A stretch of 64,000 nt of DNA, taken from NCBI GenBank assembly GCA_950295325.1, contig OX485803.1, positions 35,107,554-35,171,553 of the forward strand, in the 5' to 3' direction. This DNA comes from Polytrichum commune (Eukaryota; Streptophyta; Polytrichopsida; Polytrichales; Polytrichaceae). The position numbers and the translations under genes are program-made. The notes beneath the pieces are model-generated. The model was not told where the DNA came from. It saw only the letters and a list, made by a program, of their open reading frames with translations, and did no database searches. Shown one piece after another: positions 34,811-47,979 of the stretch (within the stretch, counting starts at the first letter, position 1; every line of letters begins with the position of its first letter).

Positions 34811-35010
34811 AACCCCCCCCCCCCTAATAACTAACCATTTTGGTTCGTGTTACTAGTGACTGGTGACTATAGTGTCTACTCTCGAAAGGGAGGAGTAGAT
34901 CTTCACCTCCATACCTTTGTCCTATGGGCATTGGATTGGAGGAGGATCGAACAGACACTTCATTCACGTCGGTCTCTTCGGAGACCGAAGTTTTTCTCTC
35001 TCTCTTCAAG
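34811..35010 (+). other. 3' untranslated region of LINE copy 2
   Basis: Holds CGGTCTC-TTCG-GAGACCG (34970-34987), a perfect 7-bp stem on a UUCG loop, placed just before a TCTCTC run as in copy 1. An upstream GGAGG/CCTCC pair lies near 34889-34910. Confidence 0.5.
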
Positions 35011-38000
35011 GGCTGAAATAAAGCCTCCCTATAATTACTTAAATTTCAAAAATGGCCCATTTGTTTGCACCCTTCCATTACTTATATTGTCCAAGTCACT
35101 GCAATTTTTTGTACTCTATATTCCTTTTAAGTAATAAAAGCTAATCTACTTCCTAACGCATTAACGAGTGTTAAGGGAAACCATGGAAACAAAGAAGGGT
35201 GCAAACAATAATATCATTGCAAACAAAGTTATGAAGAAAACACATAGGAGACCATAGCAAACATACTAAACATACCTTCTAGGATCCTTATCTTCAGCCC
35301 ATATATTAATTTTACAAAAAAATAATGGCCCACATTTTATGTCCATCTAACTTACTTATAATGGGATTGTCTACATTTAATGGCCCCTTCATTATTTGGA
35401 ATTTCTTTATAATTTTTATTTCAAATGATTTTAATCCTCTCTATATTATGCCGCACGTCGTTTTTAAAATGCACTAAGTGACCTACCCGTGCCAAGAATA
35501 TGAACCCAAGGTTTGAAAAGAGAAATGGATTAAAGTATATGGAAAATACATTTGAAGAGATATTGTGGATAAAAAATTGAATGCACTTCTCATTACCAAA
35601 ACCATCTTCAATAGGCAAATGTTTTTGAATCATATTGAGGTTCATAATGTACTTGAGGAAAACACTAATGATCTACATAAAAGAGTTCTTTAAATGCATT
35701 TTTTTACCTACTTTTCATTTTTGATAAATTTTTGAGGAGGAGGCTTAAAGTGTTGTCTAGAAATGCCGCCCCGTGAGGCGGCAACGTTGTCCTACATTCC
35801 CTACATTCCCTAACAACTCGCGTAATATGGGCCCCGAGTGGCTAGTCGGAATGGGCAGATGAACTTTGTGTAAGGAAACTACTAGAGGTTTTGGGTTTTG
35901 GGTTTCGGGTTTAGTGTGTATGAGAATCAAATGGAGTTATCTTTATGACCTTTCAAATAGGTAACGTGTATTATGTTCTTGATTTGATCGTTTCATCTTG
36001 CATGAAGTCTTGGTAGCTTTCCGTTCATTTGCTGATGCTATCAATTGCTTCCTTCCTCATGCAGTTCTAGTTACCATCATCATTTTGCCATATCTGACTG
36101 TGCTTTTGATGCACCCTAGAGTCACCTCAAAATGTAAGCGGGATATCCCAAAGGAGTAAGATTAACTTAATCATAAGTTAGCTTGAAATGGAAGCTTGTT
36201 GTGAATAATCTAAATTATGCTTTTTGAATGAGGAAAGATCACAAAGCTAGCATGTAATCATGACTTGAGGATATCAATCTAAGTCACATTTTTATTTTTA
36301 TTTTTGTTATTGAGCAAATCATGATTGAGTTTGGTCTTAAGTTCAATCTTGCATTTTCATGTTGCCTTTCAGATGAACTTGGTATAAGCAATTTATTGGA
36401 GGTCTCAGGTTCCAAGTTCAAAGCCCATGTGCCAAGTGATCCAAGATATTGCAACATTTCCTCTCCTATGAGGGCCTCCTCCTCCCACCAACGATGGAGC
36501 CTTAGCCTTGAGTGGCTAGTTACTTGCTTCATTTTTATGCCATACACATCTTATTCAACATTACCATTTTGTTTGAAATAACATTGAATTTCAATGAATT
36601 TGTGTTGAAAGTTGTGAAATATGAATATTTAATCCTTTTAATGAAAAATGTCTTATGAAAATGTTTTTTTATTGATCGATTCTATCACTTTACAATTTAG
36701 AATTACAAAGATCGAAGTTGGTTACCTTTACCTTGCTTAGACCTAAATGGAGTGTTGTCATATGTATCAAAGAGATGAATTTGAGCAAGAGGTTTGGAAG
36801 CTTGGGAATGTACAAGAATGGTCTTTATTTGTTGAAGCCATGCTAGATTTCCAAAGTCCATTTGTTGCTTGCAAGGGGGAGGCAATTTGGCCTTTGCGCG
36901 TGATTTGCATTTTTGGTCCAACTACTCATAGGTGGCATGTTTGGTATGTGTTGAGCGGTGTTGGAGCATGCATTGTGGTAAAGCATGAAGGGTGGCCTCT
37001 TTGTGTGTTGTTGATCCAAATACTAAAGTGTTAGCAAAATCTTAAATAAATAAAAATATGAGCTAAAGAAACTATACCATAAATCTAAATGAAAGAACAA
37101 CATCACGCAATTTTTGTATGAACAACAACCTATGTACGCTAATGCCTCAACTAATACCCCTTCTTACGCTCTTGTTAGTTCCTACGTGTTATGAAGAGTC
37201 CACCCCCTTGGGTCAACAACTCCCTTTGAGCAAAGGTTAGTTGCTTATTCATCCAGTTGGCCATAACTTATGCACATGTAGTTATCACAAAAGTAAGGTA
37301 GAAACCTTAACAACTCACAAGAACATTACACTACATAAACATATTAATCTACTACTAAATGCGCAACATTCATGTAAGTAACATGATTCACCTTTGTAGC
37401 ATATTTGCACCCATGGCATATAAACATTTTTTACAACCTTCACACAATATCAAAAGCATCGTGAACAAATGCAAATTGCAATGCATGGATGTTGCAAATA
37501 GGAATTGTATCCAAGAAATAAAGGGAAGAAAAGATGGCACAAATTTTCCACATGGTGTCAATTCCAATTTCTAGCCTTCACTACCAAGTGGTTGTATTGT
37601 AGCTTCTCCCTAAAATGATCACATGTTCTCATCGTTAGATATAGAAAACCAAAATGTATGATGCTTATGCCCCCAATTGTGTTGTTAGCTTTGTCTAGAA
37701 TAGTGCATGCATGTTACAAACTATGTCATTCGTGATGACAATGTTGATCTCAATGATTTTTTTCCCATTCAAGCTAATTATAGTGCATCAAGCCATGGCG
37801 CACATATTGAGTCAATATGTCATGCATTTTCCATGCACTTCAATGACTATGTAGACTCTATAGAATTCAAGAATTGTTGCAAAACTTGAGGATTGATCTA
37901 ATTTCAAAGAAACCTAATTGAGGCAGATGACAACATTCACAACGCAAAGTATGTGAGGTTCCATGCAACATGTACATGGATTTGCAAGCAAAAAACATCA

Positions 38001-38480
38001 AAGAAATGAATGTGAGAGGATCACAAAAGATGAATTACCATGAACAACGATGCTCATTAACAAATGTTATGAGCCATAACGAAACCTTCTTTTGTCAAAG
38101 TCTAATTGTCACTTTTCTTGACCTTAGTTTCCAAATCAAACGTAGAAGGTGGTTGCAAAGCTCTACCTCATGCCAACTTGAGAGGCGTTTAGGTGTACAT
38201 TGGTCATTATACCTAAGGACTCCAAAAGGCGTGTTGTTCTCCACATATCTCATTTCTCCAACTACATGCACCAATTTCATTGATACCAAAGGAGGAACAC
38301 ATCGAACCATCGTGTTTAGTCCCTCACAAGTGACAAGATGAAAACAACAAGGTTTTCCACAAAATATGAGGAACATTCTTGACATCGGGCTCTTGAGAGG
38401 GGTTTTTGATATAGTTGGACCAATATTACTCCTTTGGTAAGATGACTTCACAAATGTACAAATTCAATTACATGAAGGTT
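35011..38480. other. Gene-poor AT-rich DNA
   Basis: Short open frames only, none recognised. A telomere-like degenerate run (ttttgggttttgggtttcgg) lies at about 35888-35915. Confidence 0.4.
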
Positions 38481-39345
38481 CCAAGGTGGTTTTTGAACTT
38501 TCCAACCAATGTTACCAGAGTATTCCACCAATTTCATGTGTCTTCTAAATTAGTTCATGATTTTCTAAATCGACTTGACATGTGGCACACCTTGACCTTT
38601 ACCTCTGGCAATTTCATGAATATTCCAAATTCACACTTTGTGCTTTTTGTATTCTCAACTTCTTACCTTTTCATTTCACATTCTTTGCCTTCTTGTTGTT
38701 CATTGGTACATCTTTGTTATTATGTGTTTTTATCTAGAAGCTTAACATTGTTTTGATCATTCATCATAGTACCTCAAAGTTGGAAGAATCTCTCCATCAC
38801 CAGTTGAATAAAGTTTCTCAATTTCCACGCCGTGTATCTATTAGTTGTGTTTCAAAAGCCGTTTGAAGCCAAGCTAGATATACCCTCAAGTTGATGCGCT
38901 ATGAACCAAAAAAATACAACAATGAAGAACACAAACGCCTTAGAGAGCATATAGAGTGTTGTTAAAAGTTTTTAGATCTCGGTGGCAGTATGGTTGATGT
39001 CGTATACATGGATGAGGTTGGTTTCAATTTGCATTGATGCACCATTTTGGAAAGGCTCGTTGAGGACAAAGATACCAATGAATTCATCCAACTCAAAGGG
39101 GTTGAAATTTATCTTTGGTGGTCGCAGTTGGTCATGAAGGAGTCGTTGCACACGATGTCACACTTGGTGCCTACAATACATACAAGTTTGTAGAATTCAT
39201 TCAAGCCCATGTCATAACTAGCCTTGATAGACAAGGTTCATCCTCATGGACAATCATGTCCCATTCCAAATATCTTGTGAAATACAACAAGTTTTTGAGC
39301 ATGTTGGACACATCTACTCCCATTTGCCATCATATACCGTAGGTT
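38480..39345 (+). pseudogene. Tc1/mariner (IS630-type) transposase relic
   Basis: Pieces of one DDE transposase read in the plus strand. They are a helix-turn-helix part (VSSKLVHDFLNRL, about 38540), a middle part (YEPKKYNNEEHKRL, about 38900), the first catalytic Asp in VVYMDEVGFNLH (about 39000-39035), and AVGHEGVVAHDV with FVEFIQAHVITSL (about 39120-39230). The second catalytic Asp region, usually IMDNARFHK, reads IMSHSKYLVK here, so that Asp is lost. The last part resembles the LP(P)YSP end. Multiple stops separate the pieces. No terminal inverted repeats were identified. Confidence 0.6.
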
Positions 39346-42300
39346 CATAGCTGGTTCGACACATGTTAGCCGAATAATTAATTAAAATTCAAAAAGTAGG
39401 TTCGTCACCTAAAAATAGTATATTCATATTTTCAGCAATTTTCTATTTTAATTTTTAAAATTCGGCTTAAATTCATTTTTAGTTTTCTATTTAAGCTTAT
39501 ATCTTGTACATCTCTCTTGCATTGAATGACAAGTAAGATGTGAGTGAAGAGTTGAGAATGCTCTGTGATTTATGCAAGTAGAGTGGAGTTGTGTTCAACA
39601 ATGCATATGGGATATGTAAACTTTGAGGTGAAGCACCGAGTTAGACTTCATTTTGATAACACGCATAACTTTTGCATAGAGTCTGTAATAATGACATAAA
39701 ATTTTTTGGAGGTAAAAGATTACTTGATTTCTAAGCTTTTCTTAGACCAACAAAATTCCACAAAAGTTGATCTTCTATGCACAAATGAGCTCCGAAAATT
39801 TGTTATGAACGCATTTTAATTTTTTGATCTTTACACGGCTGCAATGTTTTGTCCATATCTTTTGCATAAAGACTTATTTTGACACAGAACTTGTTGGAGG
39901 TGGAAGAAGGATTGATTTCTCAACTTTTGTTAGTTGGACAAAATTCTATAAAACTTCATCTTCTATGCTCAATTGGACTCCAAAAATTTGTGTACAACAC
40001 ATTTGAAGAGCCTCACCTAGAGTCTTGCTACTTCTTAACCCATATTCTTTGTGGACTAATGTAAGTGAGCTTGATTACAAAAGGAGCACCTTCTCTCTAT
40101 CAAAATTCACATATGCTTCCACAGTAAGTAAAACTCTAGTGAGAAGTAAAAATTTCTTACTTTTCAGCAATTTGAAAAATAATAAATTTTATATTCGGCA
40201 AAAAATGCCAATAATATTCCAAAGTTGTTGGTATCTATTTTTAGAATTATTTTTTGTCGAACCTGCTATTAAACTACGGTAGTCCATTTCTCAATACTAC
40301 AAAATGGGTATTTGGACACATCAAAAGCCATGTCTGACAGAAGGATCTCCAAAATCATCGAACATTAATGGTGATGTACAAACAATCAACGTAAACATAG
40401 TCCACAATTGAATAAGAGAGGCCAATTGTAATTTTGGTTGAGCTAGTCATGGGGAGGAGCGATGAAGAGAATTGTATACATGACATAGCGTTCTATGTGG
40501 AAAAGAGTTATATAGTTCATAAAATTGATTTTGTAAAACATAAAACACACTCACAACATGTAGTGAAATTAGTTGAAACTTGCATTCAAGCATTGCTACT
40601 TGGACATTGCATGTTCCATATTTTCTATTGTGTCCTTAAGATTCGACCATCCAAGCATGGCCAATGGCATCCACAATCTCTTTGGATCTTCGGTCTAGAT
40701 TTCATAATCAAGAAATGAGTTCAAGGTGCGGCATCAAATAGATCAACCATGAGAAATCCTTCCTAAGAAGGCAACACAATTAAATCTCTTGATCTCAATT
40801 GGAAATTTCTCAGCTCAATGACATGGTAGTGTTCCGATTGTTAAGGATTGCTCGGCTTGGTGTCACGATGGATCATGCTCCCATTTTCTTCAATAAGGGC
40901 ATTTAAGTTTACGGTGACAATTAGGCATTACCTAACCTTGTTCTCTCCTTGTGTTGTCATGGATGTTGTCTCTTGGCACAAGCTAAATTCGTTTATAGTT
41001 GTTGGAAGGCTAACATTTTGGTATCACCGGTAACATATATATATCACCGGTATTCCGAGTGGGATGTGTTAAGTATGTGTGTAGGATGTTTCCTAAATTT
41101 CAATGACGTTGTCCCTTTTTGGATCACCAATTATGCCTAACTTTGAGATTTTGAGTGCAGACGTATTGCTTCAGAGGCTTTGAACTTAGGTTCTTAGGGT
41201 TGGTTTACAATGTAGACCATGAAGTCGGACCATTGAAGATGGCCTTTTTGATTGGTCTGATTTCTTTTTTTTTAAAAAGGACTTACAAAGCCTTTGGGCC
41301 CCTCACTAGGTGTTAAAAGCGAGTGTGGAACAAGAGGAATGACCATGCACCAAAAAGTGAATGTGTTCATTTTTTAATATATGTCCAAAAAGGCAAGTTT
41401 GGAAAGGAAAAAAAGTTTGACCATTCTCTTGTCTTTTCTTGTCCTCATCTTCTCTTCCCCCAAAAACAAATCATTAAAAAATCATTATAGAAACATTTCT
41501 TTGCCATGGGCCCTTGCCTTTTTCTACCAGAGCACCTCTTTCACCCCTCCCACCGCAAAACCCGTTGGACCATGTCAGTGGATAATGTAGGCCTTAAAAT
41601 ATGTCTTTTGGGGACCTCGAGCCTCATGGTCACTTTGACATTTTTTCCTCGGTGTAAACCGAAGTGGTCCCAGGACGAGTTCAACAACCAATCACAAATT
41701 TTACAGGGCCTTGGGACGACTTCATGATCTATAATGGTGAAAACAACCCCTTGATTGAATCCCAAATTAAATGTTGGGTTAATTTATTGCACCTTGATTA
41801 AGGATGATAAAATACAAATGAAAGTTGGACTATCAGTAGAGGACATTGAGTTTAAAAGATGGATTGCATGTGGTGAGAGTGGATACCATTGTCGAGATCA
41901 AGCTAACTAAGCAGTCATTCCAAGTGAGTTTTTGGCAAATTTTAAAGGCTTGTGTTTTGATCCTTTAAGATGGAGATGGCTACTAGCTTTATATGTTGCT
42001 GCTTTCATTTAGAATTCCTCAAATTTGGAGGACGTGGTTGATCCAATAAGCGGAGTTGAAGAACCTCATTAATGTGAAATGGATATTGTAGCTTTCTAGC
42101 AGCTTGGGCAAAAAAAACAATTAATTTTAAAGGTGCCTAAATTTCTGGGAAATTAATTTTGTTGAGTGTCAAAAAAAAATTCAAAGAGTGCCTAAACTCA
42201 TACTAATGCAAGTGACATTCACTAGAATCCAACAAAGTAGCATCAAATAACTTCAGTAGTGTCTTCACGCAACATCAATCTCACTCATGATCTAGAAACA

Positions 42301-43700
42301 ATACAAGCATGACTTTGTTCCACAAGTCATGATGACACAATATCTTAAAAACGGGAATGAGACCAGCAAATGGGAATGAATGTCTAACTTATTTTTAATT
42401 GATTTTAGGCTCTTACTAATTTTAGAATATCATTTTATGGGCTCTTTAACTTACTTTCACGCTTTAATCAATTAGTAGGCAGAAAGGTGCCCCATGCTAC
42501 TATAAAGTTGCAATAGTCAAGCTCGCCCCTCGTTTTTAAACCCATCGAAAGATTGTGTGTCACATTATCTTCAAGTTCGCAAAGATTAATTTTCCTAGTA
42601 GTATGTCGTCCACATGGCATTGCATTGAATTATCAATGTAGAGGCAAGACCGGATGATGAATGTGACACAAGATTTATGGGTGTCCTCTTGCCTAAAGAA
42701 TTTAGAGATATGGAGCAATATTATTCGGGCTTTTTTTTTTGCAAAGCCATTTTTTTAATCAAGTTCAATGCATGTGCAGAAATTCCATTGACCAATAGTA
42801 GGATGCTTTGCTTGTTTATGAACACTTGAGGAGTTCAACAAAGCTTCCTCCTTTGAGCACATAATCCAATCTCTTTCAAACACGTGTCTTGTTGGTGTCC
42901 GTTCTTAGATCCACACCTAAACATATACCACTTGATAGAGGTGACCAATTTAGGTATGCTTACCTAATGAGATGCACCCACCATTGAGTCTGCATGTGCA
43001 TATCCCCACCAATGTGTATTTTGTTTTTTTGCAAAATTCGCAAAATATCAACCTCAAGTCTCAAAATTGGAATAATTAGTCAATTTTCTTTTGTTTCACC
43101 ACTTTTCCCTTATCTTTCTTAATGGATGAAATCATCCAAAGTTACCATTATGGATACAATTTAGGGTGAATGTCACATTCTACCCAAGTAATTTTCATGG
43201 AATAAACATATTACATATGGCCACTTGACTACAACAAAATTAAATGGACAGACACACACCAATCTGGTGCATCTAATTCATCGTGATAGAATGCCTCCTT
43301 GCAAGAATATGCGATCGATTGGCTATACTTTTTGAGAGCGTATTACCTTCTATTTTTATTGGGTGATAAATAAAGAAAATATGTTTTATCGAGAAGAAGT
43401 CTATGGGTGATGAAAGCAGCTTCTGGCTTCTGGTGAGGCCACGTTGTCTGTGCATTCTCGACCGTCGGATTTGACCGATGTAAGATCTCCACCGTTCCTG
43501 CCACCACTCATCCACTGCGTTTCATTGTCAAAAACCCATACAAGGTCACTGGGGACCTAAATTGAGACTGTGGCAACTCTCTACGTGTTGTGTGAGGGGG
43601 ATGGGTGATGAACTCCTTCATCACAAAGAGAACACTAGAAGGACGCATTAGAAAATTAGAACGCCTACTGTGGGCTTAGTTAAGTGTTTAGCTTCTGAGT
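39346..43700. other. Gene-poor AT-rich DNA with repeat fragments
   Basis: No recognisable gene. About 42840-42975 is a minus-strand copy of the GTAAGCAGGCC repeat family (ends 'ggtatgcttacctaa'). Confidence 0.4.
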
Positions 43701-43709
43701 TTTGGCTCT

Positions 43710-44080
43710 CGACTCTTAAACAATTTTGGGGAAGATTTTTGGGCATAATCGACCAATATTCTAGTATTTCCAAGTCCAATTGGTTACATGTTGTGATGTT
43801 CCGGGTTTTCTTTGATAATTTGCGATACATTCCGTATCCATTCCTCTAAAGTGATTAGTAATTTTCCTAAAGTCTTGAACTTCAACCGATTATTTCTCAA
43901 ACTCAACCAATTTACCTGTAAGTAGCAGTCGGTTCATGAAGTGGTTGACAGTTCGATTCCCAACTGTGAAATCTTCTCTCTACTTGACATAAAAATCTAG
44001 CTAGGTGGCTATGTGCCTCGTATGTCCCCAAAAAATAAACATAAAGTAGCAGTCGGTTTTCCCCATTCGTTTGCTCTTGA
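43710..44080 (+). repeat. hAT-like miniature element, degraded, with SINE inside
   Basis: Matches the 61056-61281 element: 'aagatttttgggca', 'aagtccaattggttacatgt', 'gtaattttcct', 'ttatttctcaaactcaacc'. The right part is split by the SINE at 43935-44043. Left and right ends are eroded. Confidence 0.55.
43935..44043 (+). mobile_element. tRNA-type SINE with 15-bp target duplication
   Basis: 109 bp flanked by the direct repeat aagtagcagtcggtt (43920-43934 and 44044-44058). It contains GTTCGATTCCC, a good Pol III B box, then 'gtgaaatcttctctctactt' as in the copies at 61.7 and 62.1 kb, and an A-rich 3' end. The head is short, so it is probably 5'-truncated. Confidence 0.65.
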
Positions 44081-44098
44081 GTGCCGCTCATCATTCTA

Positions 44099-44548
44099 CA
44101 GTCTACCCTCTATAAATGTTAACCCTCGGGAGTGGATCAAAGTTAACATTTATAGAGGTGTTAACAATTATAAAATTATAAAATTACTTTTTTGAGCAAT
44201 ATACAAATCTTAACATTTATAAATATAAGCAACTGTGAAGAGTCCTTGTGAGAGAGTACCATTCATAAAATTGCAAACCCAATCAAAACTTTATTCAATA
44301 TCAAGTTTACAAATCACGGGTGAAGTATGAATCAATGGTTCTCTGGATGTGTAGTTTTTATCATCCATATTATGGTTGTATTTCATTCGTTAACATTTAT
44401 AGAGTCAAATTTACAAAGAAGGGAGTACCATTTTGTTAACAGTTAACACGTTTAACATTTATAGTGTGCAATATGTGGGGAGTAGAAGAAAGTTAACATT
44501 TAGAGAGGGTTAACACTTATAGGTGTAACATTTATAGAGGGTGGACTG
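44099..44548. repeat. pogo/Tc1-like MITE with TA target duplication
   Basis: 450 bp between TA dinucleotides, starting CAGTCTACCCTCTATAAATG and ending with a near-perfect complement, ATTTATAGAGGGTGGACTG. Sub-terminal repeats of 'gttaacatttatagag' occur several times inside. Noncoding. Confidence 0.75.
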
Positions 44549-46300
44549 TACTACCAAAACGTTCCTCACACTAGAATCCAAAGAGTCAAGTGAGCTTTGA
44601 CTGCAATATTCCTCGTGAACATATCATTCCTTCTTATTTCTAAAAGTGGATTTTGCAGGAAAGTTTGTCCCCATATGTCGTGTTTTTTTTTTGCCTCATT
44701 GGCCAAGCCTAGTCTAATAATCTTGTAGATTCCGATTAGTAGATCAAAACAAGGAGAGTTGTTCTTAAAAGCCTAAAACTTTGAAATTGAGGGCCACTTC
44801 ACACATGAGCCAAGAGCCGTGACCATGAAATTGTGAGAGCCCAAAAGAAAGTGTCCCAACACACCTCCAAAATCATGTAGTAGTGTGGTCACGGACCCTC
44901 AAGTGTAGTGGGAAGCCGCATGTGACCGGGCCCTCAACCAAATGTTATTTTAGTGAATTTCTATTCATGTGGGGTCTTCACACATGATAAAATAGAATAA
45001 ATCAATGGTTGTGAGCATTCGAAGTGCCATGGTCTCTTGGTTTTGTGTTAGGGCCTACCTCCAAGACGTGGTTTTTGAAAACAGTCCAAGTGACCATGAA
45101 ACATGATCCATTTGATGTCATGTAGGATCCATGTAGACTTTGACATCCATCTTGCATTCACATACTCCGTTGGTCACTCAAGCGTAGTGTGAGGCGAACT
45201 TGGACCGGCTCCGCCTTTTCCACCAATGAGAGTGCTTGAAGTGTAATGGTCACATGCTCTCAATCTCGTGTGTGAAATGGCCATGTGTGAGGTGTGTAGG
45301 CCTTCTGTGGCCATTCTTGTTAATTGGACATCTTAATTGGACACCAAGTTGGTGTTCGAGCATGTTCACATGTTATCAATACAGGCCCCGCAATGAGATA
45401 ATGTTGGGTTTAGCAAGGGAGTTGGAACCCACGCGTAAGGTCTCACCGCTATTGTATTGTTGGTGGGTCTGGAAAGCTATCCCAAGTCATAATAGGTCGG
45501 GTCTATTGCAACCCAACTTTCAACTCCTCTTTAAGAACATCAACTATTAAATTATCAATGCCTCACAATCTTTGACCGAGTAGTATTTTACCTTCAACTA
45601 TTTCTAAGTGAAGCATTGTGTATTGCAAGATATTCGTTTTAATCACACGACCCATAGTTTGTGAAGCTCATGTAAAGTAAATGTGTGAGACATAGGATGA
45701 GACCAATCCCCTCTAAAACAATGTTACTGGATTTAGCACCTTGTTGTCTTAGCATTTGGTGTACAAAGTGTGATCATGCTCTTAGAATGCAATATAAGAA
45801 GAAACACATGTAATGATGAGATTGGACTATCTACTCAAAATATAGTCACAATACTAGGGTTCAATAATTGATACAACTCTATGTGATCATTTGAAAAGTA
45901 AAATAGTCTTCGCTTTGACCTCCTATACCTTTTGTGTCTGAACTCAAATTTTGAACTTTGAAATAACAATCTTAGTGATTTGCAATTGCTAATTGGATGA
46001 GACCATTCCTAATCCAATCCTGCTTCTTAAATCGTATGCGGAATCATCAAGCCACATACCTCCTTACACAAATTGTTCTTTGCAATTATACTCACGAAGG
46101 CATCACAATTCTTGATGATGATCTAAGATTTTGCAAAAATTAACCTTAATTTTCTTTGTATCTTCAGGGACATCGTCAAAAACATAAGAGTCCTCCACCG
46201 ACTCATACACATGGTGTTTGGTTAGTAGACTGTTCTCCTGTTCAAAATTAGGTCAAGTTTTCATGCCCGATAATGGAGGCTCATGAGGTTCTTCCATGGC
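44549..46300. other. Gene-poor DNA
   Basis: No recognisable gene. About 45780-45960 is a plus-strand relic of the GTAAGCAGGCC repeat family. Confidence 0.35.
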
Positions 46301-46576
46301 TTTCAATCGGTGCTAGACCAATGTCCGAAGAGAATTTTGGGCATATTCAGTCATTAAATTGGTGTTTCCAAGTCCAACTGGTTACATTATCAACACCTGG
46401 TTGAACATGAATTTAACACTTAGCACAAATCAACAACTATGTGGAAGACATCATGGGGTCTATCTCACTGGGACACTTAGGACAACCCATACACATTTAG
46501 AATAACATTTAATGATATCGAGGGGACGTTTCATACTAAAAAGTGGAACTCTTTCCATCTCTCATGGAAGAAACTA

Positions 46577-46949
46577 CACTAAGTGATGATATTTAATATC
46601 ATGTGGTATTTGATGTCACTGTGGTGCCTTTTTGGATGACACTTCTTATGAATAAGTGAGCAAATACTTTCATGGATGATGAATGAGTTCATCCATTGGC
46701 CAAAACCCTACCTTCTCTTGTCAGTAACTTGTGATGAAATATTGTCATGGATGATTGAAAATTGAATGAAAAATCACTTGGTAAGTGACAATAATTGCAA
46801 CCTTGTTAATCCACAATCCCCCAAAAAATTACAAGGAACGATAAATAATGTTGGGTTAACATTTACTATTGGTGACACTATACACAATGTACAATTAGTA
46901 TTGAGCAAGAGAATTAGAATTGGTGACGCTAAATATCATATATTTAATG
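46577..46949 (-). repeat. TA-flanked MITE (CACTAAATAT termini), copy 2
   Basis: 373 bp between TA dinucleotides. It is the inverted, slightly longer relative of 20011-20313; shared inner blocks include 'aatgttgggttaa' and 'agtattgagcaagagaatta' (complemented in copy 1). Confidence 0.65.
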
Positions 46950-46951
46950 TA

Positions 46952-47345
46952 GATTACCTCCACCTCAAGGATTTTCTCAAATACGAATGTGAACCGTACT
47001 TGAAGCAACTATTGACACCACCACAACGCAAGATCATTGCCGCTTACCGCACCTCGAACCATAAATTAGCCATTGAAACTAGATGATGGTCAAATATCCC
47101 TATCTCTAGAGACACTAGAGTCTGCCATGTTTGCTATTATAATGCAGTTGAAAACGAGGCACATTTCGTGTTGGAATGACCTTATATAAGCTCATTAGAG
47201 ATTGCTTTCCATCACTATTTGAGAATGTAGTCCTAAGAAGCCTCAAATCCTTCTTTCAATTAGACCACAACGTTGATATTAGATTCTAGATCACAAAGGC
47301 TATTGCACATTGTCACTCTAGAATATTAGTTGGATTGAAACCATC
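46952..47345 (+). pseudogene. C-terminal fragment of another LINE (zinc-binding region)
   Basis: Translates as YLKQLLTPPQRKIIAAYRTS, then NHKLAIETR, RDTRVCHVCYYNAVENEAHF and, after stops and a frame change, pieces like SLFENVVLRSLKSFFQLD. The pattern RTSNH..IE.GR, CX2C, ENE.HF.L is familiar from the tail of plant and animal non-LTR reverse transcriptases. The fourth ligand position is a stop here. It begins directly at the end of the MITE, so the LINE was cut by that insertion or by truncation. Confidence 0.5.
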
Positions 47346-47979
47346 ATGATCTACTTTCAATCCCATTAACCTTTTTGGTTTGTTAGACTTAAAAAAAATA
47401 AAAAATAAAAAAATCATTATGTGATCTTTCTGTTTTTCTTCTTTATAAATTAGAGATATATTCTATAGATTCTTCTAGAAGGATTGGTTATTTTCCTGAA
47501 GCCGTGAACTTCAACTGGTTCTCCACTCTCTCTGCACACAAGGGCCTCAAAAGCATCCCTATTTTATACTAATTTCTACAATGCCTTGTCGCGATGTTCC
47601 TGATGAGATTTGAAGCAATTGATTAAGAAGTGACAACCACGAAATGAATGAGGAGCAAAAATAAACGTCCCTTGATTTATTGCCAAGCTCTCAGAAGACC
47701 CCCCAAAAATATTGTAATGATCGCACCAAAAAGGAGCCGCCTAGTTATACAGGATGCTAATTCCTCATCAATCTAGAGTGGATGGTTTCTTTCTTTCTTC
47801 TCAAGAATCAGAGAGCGCTAAACTTTAGAGCTCTTGTGTCTACTTGGTCTACAAGCCCTTCACCATGCCTTGAGGGTCTGTTCAGTTGCTCCAACGTGTA
47901 TAAGAAACAATGTTACAAATCTGTATATATGTACCTTTCCTGCCAACTGTTGCACTACAACTACAAATAATGAATGATC

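Larger units (their letters stand above)
31298..35010 (+). mobile_element. Dualen/RandI-like LINE, 5'-truncated second copy
   Basis: Begins abruptly inside the reverse-transcriptase thumb (CIGEQLQNALNDKG aligns with the 16075 region of the first copy) and runs through the methyltransferase-like region, RNase H, the CCHC motif and the RLE domain to a 3' region with hairpins and a TCTCTC run. 5' truncation is the usual result of incomplete reverse transcription. The proteins are clearly related to the first copy but diverged throughout, so this is a sister subfamily rather than a recent duplicate. Several stops and frame changes are present, including one at a C run near 34350. Confidence 0.85.
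46310..47540 (+). repeat. hAT-like element fragments split by an insertion
   Basis: 46310-46400 ('gaattttgggca', 'aagtccaactggttaca') and 47440-47540 ('atattctatagattcttcta', 'ttttcctgaagccgtgaact') match the left and right halves of the 61056-61281 element. About 1 kb lies between them, including the MITE at 46577 and the LINE tail after it. Confidence 0.45.

Noticed and set aside
35884-35915. Interstitial telomere repeat
   Set aside because: Only four imperfect TTTTGGG/TTTCGGG units; too short and degenerate.
36284-37034. Open frames of 72-95 codons on both strands
   Set aside because: No motif, no splice context, AT-rich surroundings; treated as chance.
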